DNA of 64,000 nt from Fredinandcohnia aciditolerans (GTDB lineage Bacteria; Bacillota; Bacilli; Bacillales; Bacillaceae_L): positions 1 through 64,000 of the forward strand of contig QGHH01000001.1 of NCBI GenBank assembly GCA_003640645.1. The letters run 5' to 3'. The notes under the pieces were generated by a model. It did not search any database and had not been told where the DNA came from. It saw nothing but the letters and a program-made list of their open reading frames with translations. Position numbers and translations under genes: made by a program. Below are positions 27,107-36,000 of the stretch, piece after piece (position 1 is the stretch's first letter; each line of letters begins with the position of its first letter).

Positions 27107-27544
27107 TTATTTAATTTTTAATTGTTTATTAAATTGCTTTAAAATAGTACGGCGGGTAAATATTCCTTCAAACACTAAATTATCATTTTCAACACAGACA
27201 AATGAGTGATCAATGACTAATTGTAGACCCTTTATGACATTGTCATTTAAATTTAACCTGGGAATTTCCCTGTTCATTACTTCTTCAACCTTCATTTTCT
27301 CTAGACGTTCAAATTCAATTCGCTCTAGTCCAAGAATTGAGTCTAAAATATGTGTTGAACTAATCAATCCATGCAGTTTATACTTTGGATCCAATACAGG
27401 GACTGCGGTATATCCCGTTTTTGTAAGGACAAGTAATGCGTGCTCTAAGCTATTCCCGATTTGAACATGAGCTACTTTATCTGCAGAAATAAGTAAGTCT
27501 TTAATTGTTGTTTCAAATAGATTTTCATTTTGAAGACCAAACAT
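27107..27544 (-). CDS. darB: c-di-AMP-binding CBS protein DarB
   Basis: A 145-residue protein of two CBS domains (about 20-75 and 85-140), matching B. subtilis DarB (YkuL, 147 residues; CbpB in Listeria) through KVAHVQIGNSLEHALLVLTK and GYTAVPVLDPKY. Known role: in apo form DarB binds the (p)ppGpp synthetase Rel and pyruvate carboxylase and stimulates them; c-di-AMP prevents this. It thus links potassium status to carbon and stringent metabolism, fitting nearby ktrC and ccpC. Confidence 0.92.
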   Translation of the reverse strand: MFGLQNENLFETTIKDLLISADKVAHVQIGNSLEHALLVLTKTGYTAVPVLDPKYKLHGLISSTHILDSILGLERIEFERLEKMKVEEVMNREIPRLNLNDNVIKGLQLVIDHSFVCVENDNLVFEGIFTRRTILKQFNKQLKIK

Positions 27545-27690
27545 GTAAGCCTCACAACCTCACATTGTAATTATTTTCATATATTACCAGATTAAAATTT
27601 TCATTCTCCTCTTTTATTTTAACATAATTTTTGGGTGAGAACTTGTATTATTTAAGGGTGATGTAGAGTTAGTACTTTAGAAGGAAGAAA

Positions 27691-27713
27691 AGGCTCAGCA
27701 GTCTGCCGAGCCT
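27691..27713 (-). terminator. terminator after ykuJ
   Basis: AGGCTCaGCA-gtc-TGCcGAGCCT with a TTTTCTTCC tail on the - strand. Confidence 0.75.
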
Positions 27714-27724
27714 AAGAAGTGTGA

Positions 27725-27961
27725 TTAGCTAATTAAATCGAAAATTTCAATCGCAATCATGTCAATATTATCGAATTGATACGTTTTGGGCTTTTCCCCT
27801 TGTTGGTATACTTCGAGTTCAAATGTACTTGTTTTGTTAAAATACTTAACACTACATTTTCTTTCACCATTTACTTCAAAAAAACGTTGTGGGGGCTCCC
27901 CACCGTTTGCATTTTCCTGAAGGCTAATAAGACGAGATATGATTCCTTGTAACTGTGACAT
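27725..27961 (-). CDS. ykuJ: YkuJ family protein
   Basis: A 78-residue soluble protein starting MSQLQGIISRLISLQE with VNGERKCSVKYFNKTSTFEL and a QFDNIDMIAIEIFDLI end, clearly the YkuJ family (79 residues in B. subtilis). Structure is a small alpha/beta fold; function unknown. GGAGAGGCT precedes the ATG. It has its own terminator before darB, so it is probably a single-gene unit, although darB could be read from the same promoter at low level. Confidence 0.93.
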   Translation of the reverse strand: MSQLQGIISRLISLQENANGGEPPQRFFEVNGERKCSVKYFNKTSTFELEVYQQGEKPKTYQFDNIDMIAIEIFDLIS

Positions 27962-28141
27962 ATGTAGCCTCTCCTTTCTCTACTTTTAGGATTGAGCAAT
28001 ATCCTCTCTTCTATCCACGGTATTGACCATTTTTCTCACGGACGTATATATTCAGAATATTCCTTTCAATACCTTTACAGTAACCACTATGTAACAATAC
28101 AATAAAATTAGCGATGAAACAATAAAAAAGTGGAGGAGAAT

Positions 28142-29098
28142 ATGGGAAATCTTACACGACTAAATGAGCGAATATTTCTAATTGACGCACATGATTTGGG
28201 GAGAAAGGCTCGAACTGGTTCTTACATAATAAAAGAGGATAAAATTACAATTGTTGAAACAAGTTCAAGTCCTTCTATACCGTACATTTTAGATGGGCTT
28301 AAAGAGCTAAACATTGATCCAATTGATGTTCAGTATATAATTGTAACCCATATTCATTTAGACCATGCCGGAGGAGCTGGCCTCTTATTAGAGCATTGCC
28401 CAAATGCAAAAGTGGTTGTTCACCCTAAAGGAGCAAGACATTTGGTTGACCCAAGTCGCTTGATTTCTGGAGCAAAGGCTGTATATGGGAAAAATTTTGA
28501 TTCTTTATTTGATCCAATTTTGCCAATTCCTGAGGAAAAATTAATCATAAAATCAAATCAGGAAGAACTTGAAATAGGATGGAATTGCAGCCTCGTTTTT
28601 TACGATACGCCAGGACACGCCAATCATCACTTTAGTATTTATGACCCTATTAGTAACGGTATCTTTACCGGTGACACAATCGGCATTTATTATCATGAAC
28701 TAGTCAAAGACAATATTGAGCTGTTTTTGCCTTCGACATCTCCTAATCAATTCCGTCCTGATGCCATGCTCGAATCTGCAAAAAGAGTGAATGATCTCGA
28801 GGTCTCAGCTATTTATTTTGGCCATTACGGGATGTCAACAAATGTGAATGAAGTGTTCGCTCAACTACATCAGTGGTTACCTATTTTTGTAAATGCTGGG
28901 AAGCAATCGTTTATCAAACATCCGTCAGCAACTGTAGGTGAACATAAAGATTTTATTAAAGGATTGATTTTAAAGGAAATCACAGCTTATCTTGATGAAA
29001 AGAATATTCCAAGACGTCATGAAGTATACGAAATTCTTAGCCTTGACCTTGATATTTGTGCAATGGGAATTGTTGATTTCCTTCAAAAAGAAAAATAG
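28142..29098 (+). CDS. metallo-beta-lactamase-fold hydrolase
   Basis: A 318-residue MBL-fold protein with the zinc motif HIHLDHAGG (70-78), GHANHHF near residue 160, the bridging aspartate in FTGDT and FGHYG as the last ligand. Such proteins are hydrolases of thioesters, lactones or phosphodiesters; the sequence does not choose. About 90 residues beyond the MBL core form a helical C-terminal part. Start: ATG at 28142, with GTGGAGGAG as ribosome site; a GTG at 28130 would lie inside that site. I see no B. subtilis yku counterpart here. Confidence 0.85.
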   Translation: MGNLTRLNERIFLIDAHDLGRKARTGSYIIKEDKITIVETSSSPSIPYILDGLKELNIDPIDVQYIIVTHIHLDHAGGAGLLLEHCPNAKVVVHPKGARHLVDPSRLISGAKAVYGKNFDSLFDPILPIPEEKLIIKSNQEELEIGWNCSLVFYDTPGHANHHFSIYDPISNGIFTGDTIGIYYHELVKDNIELFLPSTSPNQFRPDAMLESAKRVNDLEVSAIYFGHYGMSTNVNEVFAQLHQWLPIFVNAGKQSFIKHPSATVGEHKDFIKGLILKEITAYLDEKNIPRRHEVYEILSLDLDICAMGIVDFLQKEK

Positions 29099-29125
29099 AA
29101 ATCCCAATTGGGATTTCTATTTTTC
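29093..29125. terminator. bidirectional terminator
   Basis: AAATAGAAATCCC-AATT-GGGATTTCTATTT is a perfect palindrome with TTCTTTG beyond, between convergent genes. Confidence 0.85.
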
Positions 29126-29133
29126 TTTGATAT

Positions 29134-29775
29134 TTAGAAGATGCCTTGATAAAGTCCAAAATGAGTGAATGTTCGATTATCCATTTCAAGTAAGGAATAA
29201 ATCGTCGTTTTTAATGGATTCCACGTTAAAAATGCTGAATCCTGGTTAATCGTTTCCTTATGTGTAGCAGTCTCTTTTACAGATGGTGCATAATCTTGTG
29301 ATTGTAAATCCGTAATAAGCCAGTTTGAGTTTATTTTTTCAATTGTGATAACTTCATAATGATCTTTATAAGCAACAGGACCTGCATCAGTGGCTTTAAA
29401 TAACTCATATACAAGAATTTTCTCTTCGTTTTGATCAAATAAAATTTTTGTTTCGTTTGTATACGAATAAAACGGAACAAAGTAGAGGGCAAAATCGGAT
29501 CCATATACAATATACCCTTCTTTTTCCTTTATTAAATTCTCCTCTAAAAATGTGTTTGTATATTCCGAATGGAAAAAAGGAGCTAGAACTTGTTGAACTT
29601 CTTCATAAGTACGAAATTCAGATGTTAGTGAAGATTGCGCTTGAAACGCTTCTTGTAAGAATGTGAATACTTCATCTTGTGTAAGAGGTTGATTAGATGA
29701 CGCTTTAGCTGTTGAAACAGAAACTAGTCCGATTAAACAAATGACAATGAGTAGTAGTGAGATTCGCTTGCTCAA
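29134..29775 (-). CDS. secreted protein of unknown function
   Basis: A 213-residue protein with a cleavable signal peptide (MSKRISLLLIVICLIGLVSV, probable cleavage after AKA at about 25). The mature region is acidic and aromatic-rich, with IVYGSDFALYFVPFYSY and a beta-rich C-terminal half; no catalytic motif is visible. It recalls DUF3993-type Bacillus exoproteins, but this is only an impression. It is convergent with the MBL-fold gene and divergent from ykuE. Confidence 0.75.
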   Translation of the reverse strand: MSKRISLLLIVICLIGLVSVSTAKASSNQPLTQDEVFTFLQEAFQAQSSLTSEFRTYEEVQQVLAPFFHSEYTNTFLEENLIKEKEGYIVYGSDFALYFVPFYSYTNETKILFDQNEEKILVYELFKATDAGPVAYKDHYEVITIEKINSNWLITDLQSQDYAPSVKETATHKETINQDSAFLTWNPLKTTIYSLLEMDNRTFTHFGLYQGIF

Positions 29776-30081
29776 ATTATCATCCTTTCATTAAGTGACT
29801 GGTTATGTACAAGTACCCTCATTTTAACAATTTCTTAAGAGCACGTGGATATGAATCGTTCGTTAAATAATTGCAGATTTTGACATGCTTATTTATATAC
29901 AAACAATAAATTCATAAATCCAGTGAAAAAAAGAATGAATTTTGACATATAAGATAAGAAAACCGATTCGTAATTAGTATTGTTTACAACTGTAATACAT
30001 ATTTAAAATTTAAGTGAATATGAATATGCTACACTAGTCTCATAGCTTCAATTGATCATTATGAATAGGTTGGCGGTTAGG
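29776..30081. other. A/T-rich divergent intergenic region
   Basis: About 300 bp between the secreted-protein gene and ykuE. It holds two TTGACA-like hexamers (near 29878 and 29942) without convincing -10 partners and a TACACT hexamer near 30030 that may serve ykuE. No reading frame, repeat or terminator is seen. Confidence 0.4.
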
Positions 30082-30945
30082 ATGGCAAAAAAATTTACAA
30101 GACGACAATTTATTAAACGGGCATTTGCCACAACAGCAACAATTGCAATTGCGTCCTCATTCGGGTATTTGTATGCCCGATATATTGAGCCGAAACAGCT
30201 AGATATCACATCTCATAAAATTGTACATCCTACTATTCCAAAAGACTTTGACAACCTTAGAATTGTCCAATTTAGTGATACTCATGTTGGGCATTATTAC
30301 ACACTAGAACAACTCACTCTTTTAGTTGATCGAATAAATAGCTACAAACCAGATCTTCTATTTTTCACAGGCGATTTAATGGATGAGCCTAATAAATATG
30401 CTGCTGCCAATCATCTCATCCCGATCCTAAAACGGTTAGAAGCTCCTCTTGGGAAATTTGCCATATACGGTAACCATGACCATGGGGGTTACGGATCTGA
30501 GATTTATAAAAAACTAATGGAACAAACTGGTTTTAATCTCTTAATGAACAGCTCGATGGAAATTTACTTAAGAGATTCAAAAATTACCATTGTGGGGTTA
30601 GATGATGTCATGCTCGGACGTCCTAGTTTTGAACAAGCATTCCAAAACGTAGATTCTTCTAGTTATACAATCCTACTTGCTCATGAGCCCGATATTGCTG
30701 ATCGAGCAGCTAAAGTGGGAGCACATATGCAACTATCCGGTCACAGTCACGGCGGACAAATTCAGCTGCCATTTGTGGGCCCACTGATTACTCCCCCGCT
30801 TGGAAGTATTTATTATGAAGGTGCCCATGAAATCGGCGCTACAAAAATGTTCCTCTATGTCAACCGCGGACTTGGAACAACTAGACTTCCATTACGATTT
30901 CTAGCAAAACCTGAAATCTCCATATTTACATTACAATCGACATAA
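30082..30945 (+). CDS. ykuE: Tat-exported metallophosphoesterase YkuE
   Basis: A 287-residue calcineurin-like phosphoesterase. Metal motifs: FSDTHVGHY, FTGDLMDEP, YGNHDHGGYG, LLAHEPD and SGHSHGGQI, all intact. The N-terminus has a twin-arginine signal (TRRQFIKRAF, arginines at 7-8, then a hydrophobic stretch), as in B. subtilis YkuE, a known Tat substrate retained at the cell wall. I choose the ATG at 30082, which gives a short basic n-region; upstream ATG or TTG codons lack a ribosome site. The physiological substrate is unknown. Confidence 0.93.
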   Translation: MAKKFTRRQFIKRAFATTATIAIASSFGYLYARYIEPKQLDITSHKIVHPTIPKDFDNLRIVQFSDTHVGHYYTLEQLTLLVDRINSYKPDLLFFTGDLMDEPNKYAAANHLIPILKRLEAPLGKFAIYGNHDHGGYGSEIYKKLMEQTGFNLLMNSSMEIYLRDSKITIVGLDDVMLGRPSFEQAFQNVDSSSYTILLAHEPDIADRAAKVGAHMQLSGHSHGGQIQLPFVGPLITPPLGSIYYEGAHEIGATKMFLYVNRGLGTTRLPLRFLAKPEISIFTLQST

Positions 30946-30948
30946 AGA

Positions 30949-30975
30949 AAGAGGATGACCTCAGGTCATCCTCTT
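30949..30975. terminator. bidirectional terminator
   Basis: AAGAGGATGACC-tca-GGTCATCCTCTT, a perfect 12-bp stem between convergent ykuE and the GGDEF-EAL gene, touching the latter's stop codon. Confidence 0.85.
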
Positions 30976-32704
30976 ACTTATTTGTTAAATAATGCTCTAT
31001 CAACTCATCTTCTGGTATTGGTTTACTAAAGAAATAACCTTGAACTTTATGACACCCCATAATCTTGAAAAACTCAACCTGTTGTTCCTCTTCAACACCT
31101 TCAGCAATTACAGACAGTCCTAAACTTTGGGCTAAATGAATGATTGTAGTTGTAATCGCAGCATCCTTTTCATCACGGAGAACATCTTTTACAAAGGATT
31201 TATCGATTTTTAATGTATCGATAGGAAGTTTTTTTATATAACTTAAGGAGGAATAGCCTGTACCAAAGTCATCCACGGCAATTCGAACACCAATTTCCTT
31301 TAATTTCGCCAATGTAAGCATCGTTTTCCTTGGGTCTAACATCGCTCCCTCGGTAAGCTCAATTTCAAGACTGCCTGGATAGATTTGATTCTCCTCAATA
31401 TTTTGTTGAATCATACTAACTAATTCAGGTTGCTGGAATTGTTTTGGTGATAAATTGACACCAATGGATACAGTCCCATATCCACTCTCTTTCCAAAGCT
31501 TTATTTTCTGACATACTGTGTGAATTAGCCATTCTCCAATTGATAAAATGAGCCCGGTATCCTCCGCAATCGGTATGAATTCTGCAGGTGACACAAAACC
31601 TAGTGTGGGATGATTCCATCTTAACAGTGCCTCAAAGCTTGTAACCTTTCCTGAACTAAGATCCAACTGTGGTTGATAGTAGATTTCAAGTTCATTCTTT
31701 TCAATAGCCCTTCTAAGACTTATCTCAAGGTGCATCAAATGGGAAGACTGCTTCTGTAAATCAGTACTATAAAATTGATAAAGCGCCCTTCCTAATTCCT
31801 TTGCACGATACAAGGCTGTATCAGCATTTTTGACTAATGTTTCTACTTCACTGCCATCCGTTGGAAAGAGACTAATTCCAATACTCGCTGAAATAATGAA
31901 TTCCTTTCTTTCTAAACTGAAAGGCTTTTCAAACAATCGGGTCACGTTCTGCGCAAACTCTTCGGAATGATCTCTTGAAGAATTTGGAAGAATCATAATG
32001 AATTCATCCCCGCCTTGACGGAAAACCTTATAGCCTTTTTGACTAATTGATGATAACCTTCTTCCTACTTCTTTTAATAAATGATCCCCTGCGACATGTC
32101 CAATCGAATCATTGAAAAATTTAAAACGATCAAGATCTATGAACATTAACGCAAACTCTTGATCAAGATCGATGGCTTCTGCAACTGCATTATCTAACTC
32201 CTTCTTTAATGAGCTGCGATTAGGTAAACCTGTAAGTTGATCATGATAGGCCATATAGGTAATCATTTCCTTATCGGCAACTCTTGCAGAGATGTCTCGA
32301 GTGACACTTACGATGAATAGAATATTTCCTTTGTCATCAAAGACTGGGGTTAAAAGCGATTCACCGTGTACGACTTTTTTATCAGGCAGAATCACAACAT
32401 CCTGAAACGAGACTGCTTCTCTTTTCTCCACAACAGATTTATATTGTGCATGTAAATGATCAGCCGTTTCTTTAGGTAACACCTCGTGAAGTGTTTTCCC
32501 AAGGCTAGAGTTAGTTAATTTTGCATGCCCCTTTGCTTCTTCATTTAAGAAAACATAGGTAAAAATGTCTTCTTCCTCTACTTTCATGACATATATTAAA
32601 TCCTTGATATGTTTAAGGATAATTTCAAAGATAATTGCCTCAATTTTCTCACCAAATTGGCTAAATTGCTTATCCTTCAAGATTACATGATTAATGTTGT
32701 TCAT
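30974..32704 (-). CDS. PAS-GGDEF-EAL c-di-GMP enzyme
   Basis: A 576-residue soluble protein: PAS-type sensor (about 25-140), diguanylate cyclase domain (about 150-310) with intact RQGGDEF, and phosphodiesterase domain (about 325-576) with EALLRW, GVNLSPKQF, ELTEG, AVDDFGTGYSSL and AEGVE all present. Both halves look catalytically competent. The inhibitory RxxD I-site expected five residues before GGDEF is absent (GYKVF there). No membrane segment, so it senses a cytosolic cue. In B. subtilis the corresponding locus carries the EAL-only protein YkuI. Confidence 0.9.
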   Translation of the reverse strand: MNNINHVILKDKQFSQFGEKIEAIIFEIILKHIKDLIYVMKVEEEDIFTYVFLNEEAKGHAKLTNSSLGKTLHEVLPKETADHLHAQYKSVVEKREAVSFQDVVILPDKKVVHGESLLTPVFDDKGNILFIVSVTRDISARVADKEMITYMAYHDQLTGLPNRSSLKKELDNAVAEAIDLDQEFALMFIDLDRFKFFNDSIGHVAGDHLLKEVGRRLSSISQKGYKVFRQGGDEFIMILPNSSRDHSEEFAQNVTRLFEKPFSLERKEFIISASIGISLFPTDGSEVETLVKNADTALYRAKELGRALYQFYSTDLQKQSSHLMHLEISLRRAIEKNELEIYYQPQLDLSSGKVTSFEALLRWNHPTLGFVSPAEFIPIAEDTGLILSIGEWLIHTVCQKIKLWKESGYGTVSIGVNLSPKQFQQPELVSMIQQNIEENQIYPGSLEIELTEGAMLDPRKTMLTLAKLKEIGVRIAVDDFGTGYSSLSYIKKLPIDTLKIDKSFVKDVLRDEKDAAITTTIIHLAQSLGLSVIAEGVEEEQQVEFFKIMGCHKVQGYFFSKPIPEDELIEHYLTNK

Positions 32705-32885
32705 GAGACCATTCCCTACTGCAGATTAATATTTTACCTCTTCGGCATATATCGACAAAAACCTTTATTTTTTCAATTATTATTTTTATTTAATCGTTTG
32801 AAAGATTTAATAAATACTTTGTTCAAGTGGAATTTGTAAAAATACACTACTACCAGTATAATAAAAGATAGAAAGGAGAGAAAGT

Positions 32886-33353
32886 ATGAAAAAACAGGTA
32901 AATCAAGCACCGCTTGAACCAAATGTGGACAACCTTGCACGTGCCATATTTGTTGTAAACCGACATGCCAAAACGGCTACAAATCCAAAATTCTTATACT
33001 TACTAAAACGAAAAGCACTTGAAAAGCTTTTATCCGAAGGGAAAGCCAAAAAGGAAGGACTACATTTTTCCAGAAATCCTAAAAATAGTCAACAACAATC
33101 CGATGTCTTAATTTCAGCCGGAGACTATTATTTTCACATGCCTCCTACAAAAGAAGACTTCTCTCGCCTACCACACCTTGGACAATTGAATCAGACATAC
33201 CGAAATCCAAAAACCTATCTATCACTTTCTCTAGCAAAAAACCTGCTACAGCAATACGTTGGTATTGAAGAAAAAATCGAGAATACTAACCGAACAAACA
33301 AACGGACATACCAAAAACCCGTATTCAAAAAACTAGGAGAAAGCTATCGTTAA
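32886..33353 (+). CDS. ykyB: YkyB-like protein
   Basis: A 155-residue basic soluble protein of the YkyB family (154 residues in B. subtilis). Conserved-looking stretches are AIFVVNRHAKTATNPKFLY, the QQQSDVLISAGDYYFHMPP block and the C-terminal KPVFKKLGES. Function is unknown. AGAAAGGAGAGAAAGT precedes the ATG. Its place beside the GGDEF-EAL protein and ykuE agrees with the B. subtilis ykyB-ykuE neighbourhood. Divergent from the GGDEF-EAL gene. Confidence 0.93.
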   Translation: MKKQVNQAPLEPNVDNLARAIFVVNRHAKTATNPKFLYLLKRKALEKLLSEGKAKKEGLHFSRNPKNSQQQSDVLISAGDYYFHMPPTKEDFSRLPHLGQLNQTYRNPKTYLSLSLAKNLLQQYVGIEEKIENTNRTNKRTYQKPVFKKLGESYR

Positions 33354-33472
33354 TAACCAAAAGTGAGAGAGCCTCTCATTTTAGTCCCAACAAACACAAG
33401 ACGAGCTAGCGAGAAGGTTGCTATTTGACATTCTTGATGGGTTGGCTTGTACCCTCAACGGGTTAGCCGCAA

Positions 33473-33504
33473 AAAAAAACCAGGACGATGTACCTGGTTT
33501 TTTT
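33473..33504. terminator. bidirectional terminator
   Basis: AAAAAACCAGG-acgatgta-CCTGGTTTTTT, A and T runs on both sides, overlapping the stop of the DUF1906 gene. A weaker hairpin TGAGAG...CTCTCA with TTTTAG follows ykyB at about 33363-33384. Confidence 0.85.
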
Positions 33505-34153
33505 AATATAGGTAATTTAAAGACCGCTGGTCAGCTAAATTTGTATCAATTGGACAGTCTACCGAATTTCTTCCATATTGCCAAATCCATACATTTGCCT
33601 TACATTTTGGTGATATTGGCTTAAATTTAGGTGCATTTCTCTCCTTTGTCACTCCAGGCTCAGGTTCAGTACTCCATAGAATCGTTTGAACAGCTACCTG
33701 TTTATTTTTTCTGACAGCCTCACAATAAGCTACAGAAAAATCGCTTTTAACGGGATCGTTGTATATCCCTGGGCGGAAGCCGCTAGGGTAAATTGATTCC
33801 ACCCACCCCCGAATCCAAGCCTCGTCTACAACCAAAAAGCGCTCAACATATGCAAACAATGCTACATTATTTGGAATGCCAAGACGTCTCGCATTAAATA
33901 CAGCATTTCTTGCAGCAAGCTGCCCTTTTTCAAATCCTGTAGCGTCAGAAAAAATCTTATAGATAGGTAAAACCTTGATTCCTCTGTTCCGCAAAAATGA
34001 AATTTCTGCTCTTGTTAATCCCGCTGAAACATTGGGACTTTCACTTAAATAACGGCCCCAGAATTTTGGTTTCCCAAGTTTAGATTTAACACATGTATAT
34101 AGCTCTTCATCAGCAGTTGCCGCTGAATCCACTCCCCACACATATCTAGGCAT
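33503..34153 (-). CDS. DUF1906 glycoside-hydrolase-like protein
   Basis: A 216-residue protein resembling the DUF1906 (Rv2525c-like) TIM-barrel glycosidase family: YVWGVDSAATADEELYTCV at the start, FWGRYLS, VLPIYKIFSDATGF, and late IWQYGRNSVDCPIDTNLAD, which recalls the WQY...D end of GH25-type enzymes. It has no signal peptide, so export by the Sec route is not indicated; spore coat localisation or release by lysis are options. I use the ATG at 34153, since AGGGG lies eight bases before it; an ATG at 34171 falls in the repeat junction. The next gene upstream encodes the lectin-repeat protein. Confidence 0.8.
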   Translation of the reverse strand: MPRYVWGVDSAATADEELYTCVKSKLGKPKFWGRYLSESPNVSAGLTRAEISFLRNRGIKVLPIYKIFSDATGFEKGQLAARNAVFNARRLGIPNNVALFAYVERFLVVDEAWIRGWVESIYPSGFRPGIYNDPVKSDFSVAYCEAVRKNKQVAVQTILWSTEPEPGVTKERNAPKFKPISPKCKANVWIWQYGRNSVDCPIDTNLADQRSLNYLY

Positions 34154-34172
34154 ATCCACAACCCCTGTCATA

Positions 34173-34414
34173 TAATCAAATGCGCCTTTGCATGTTTGCT
34201 CCCGATTTTAGGCCCACAGGAAGTGGGTCATAAAGACGTTGCCACAGCTTGTAGCATTCTTACACTTTGAACTTCCCGCTCGAAAAATTCCCTTTGAAAA
34301 ATCGTGGCATCCGCCGGAGGCTTTAACTTTATTCATTCGGTTTTGAATCACAATTGAATGAATAGCACTCCTCTTTTATCCCAGCAACTTTAGTTTCTCT
34401 GCTGAATAAAGTTA
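34173..34414 (-). repeat. dispersed hairpin element, long copy C
   Basis: The longest copy (about 240 bp), filling the space between the lectin-like gene and the DUF1906 gene. On the - strand it begins TAACTTTATTC, whose TAA is the stop codon of the lectin-like gene, and ends CATTTGATTA just before the DUF1906 ribosome site. An internal part (34206-34275) carries a CCCAC...GTGGG hairpin, and 34223-34241 matches 62886-62904. Confidence 0.7.
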
Positions 34415-35680
34415 TGATTTCCATTTATGGATAAGTTGGTTGTTCTCTCCTCTAGCGAATACATCAATTCGGTTTCGATTCCATGATGCTGAAGATGGTT
34501 CGGATGTTAATGTGCCACCTAGGTCTTCCCATTCATTCCAACGGCTTCCATCCCAATTTTTTAAATATAAATGTTCATCTGTGCCCTTTACAAAAACATC
34601 AAGGTTATTAGGCTCTCTTGAAGATGCTGCTGGACTTGAAGTTAATTGCCCACCTAGATCCTCCCAATTACTCCAGCTTGAGCCATCCCAATACTTATGA
34701 TATAGTGCTCTATTTTCACCACGCGCAAAAACGTCGATACGATTTGGCCCCCAAGATACTGCACCAGGTGCAGACGTAAGAATACCACCTAAGTCCTCCC
34801 ACTCACTCCAACTATCTCCATCCCAATATTTATGATAAAGATGGCGATCTGTGCCTCTTCCGAATACATCTAGGCGATTCTCACCCCAAGATGAGACAGC
34901 AGGTGATGATGTTAAGACTCCACCCAAATCTTCCCACTCACTCCAAGAGGAACCGTTCCAATATTTATGAATCAAGTGGTTATTCTCACCACGAGAAAAC
35001 ACATCTACCCTGCCAGGTCCCCATGAGACTGCAGCAGGTGAAGAAGTAAGAGTACCTCCGAGGCTTTCCCAATCCGTCCAACTAGTTCCATTCCAAATCC
35101 GCCGATATAACACACGATTTCTTCCACGCACATAGACATCTAACTGATTTCTTCCAGGTACAGTTACAGAAGGTCCAGATGTTAAGTAGCCTCCAAGATC
35201 TTCCCATTCACTCCAATTCTTTTCAGGTGAAAAGCCAATATTTTCATAAGTAAGTCGAATAATTGCTTTAAATATCCTCTCAAGCTCACGTTCCGGAATT
35301 CGGTAAGGTGATAATACCCCAAAGACCCAGTTGGCTTGACGACGAAATGCCAGATAGGTTTGATTCACTCTTTGATCCAAAGAACCTGAGAATTGATTTT
35401 GAGTCATTAAAGTGTACATGACAAGTTGCATGGCAATATACTGCGATAATCGCCTATTAACATTAAATTCAGCTAATTGATCATAGTGAGGTTTTAAATT
35501 TTTTCGTACTTCTTTCCATACATTTTGAAATTCTTCTGTTTGTCTTTGCTGCTGGTCTGTAGTGGGTGTATTTATATAATTAGCCTGTTGGTAGCCATTT
35601 GCGGGATAATAAGGATAATAATAGTTTGGAACCACGCGAGTATATGGATTCATTTGATATCCACCATATGGTTGATTCAT
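34412..35680 (-). CDS. Tyr-rich protein with six lectin-like propeller repeats
   Basis: A 422-residue protein. Residues 1-45 are Tyr/Pro/Asn-rich (NYYYPYYPANGY), typical of spore coat or surface proteins; 46-150 are helical. From 155 to the end run six repeats of about 45 residues with the pattern W-x-x-W-x-x-LGG-x-LTS-x-P ... DVF-x-RG-x-x-x-x-L-x-H-x-W. This resembles blades of PLL-type bacterial lectin or sialidase-like beta-propellers, so sugar binding is likely. There is no signal peptide. AAAAGGAGGTACC precedes the ATG. It is probably co-transcribed with the DUF1906 gene. Confidence 0.85.
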   Translation of the reverse strand: MNQPYGGYQMNPYTRVVPNYYYPYYPANGYQQANYINTPTTDQQQRQTEEFQNVWKEVRKNLKPHYDQLAEFNVNRRLSQYIAMQLVMYTLMTQNQFSGSLDQRVNQTYLAFRRQANWVFGVLSPYRIPERELERIFKAIIRLTYENIGFSPEKNWSEWEDLGGYLTSGPSVTVPGRNQLDVYVRGRNRVLYRRIWNGTSWTDWESLGGTLTSSPAAVSWGPGRVDVFSRGENNHLIHKYWNGSSWSEWEDLGGVLTSSPAVSSWGENRLDVFGRGTDRHLYHKYWDGDSWSEWEDLGGILTSAPGAVSWGPNRIDVFARGENRALYHKYWDGSSWSNWEDLGGQLTSSPAASSREPNNLDVFVKGTDEHLYLKNWDGSRWNEWEDLGGTLTSEPSSASWNRNRIDVFARGENNQLIHKWKS

Positions 35681-35703
35681 GACAGGTACCTCCTTTTATT
35701 CTT

Positions 35704-35735
35704 TTAACTTTATTCAGCAAAACTGAATAAAATTA
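35704..35735 (-). repeat. dispersed hairpin element, arm only (copy E)
   Basis: TTAACTTTATTCAG-caaaa-CTGAATAAAATTA, a 12-bp stem identical in type to the AACTTTAT end of the full element, placed just upstream of the ribosome site of the lectin-like gene. The rest of the 35681-36000 gap is A/T-rich, with an imperfect inverted repeat (AACTAGAA...TTCTAGTT, 35906-35936) and no gene. Confidence 0.55.
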
Positions 35736-36000
35736 AAAAGTTGTTCATTTCATACTATGAAATTTATAAGGAAAGTAGCCCATTTTTTCGTATTCTCCGA
35801 ACCTTATATCCAAGTTTGCCAGTTTATCTAAATTCTGACATATCCAAATTTTCTAAAAAAACACTTTACTTTTTGCCTAATTCCCTTCATAATAGAAAGA
35901 CAACTAGAAATAATTAAATGAAATAATTCTAGTTACACATATAAGGTGAAGGGGTTTTTGATTTATAAAGAAGTGAAAAAATAAAAGGAGTGATTAAGTA

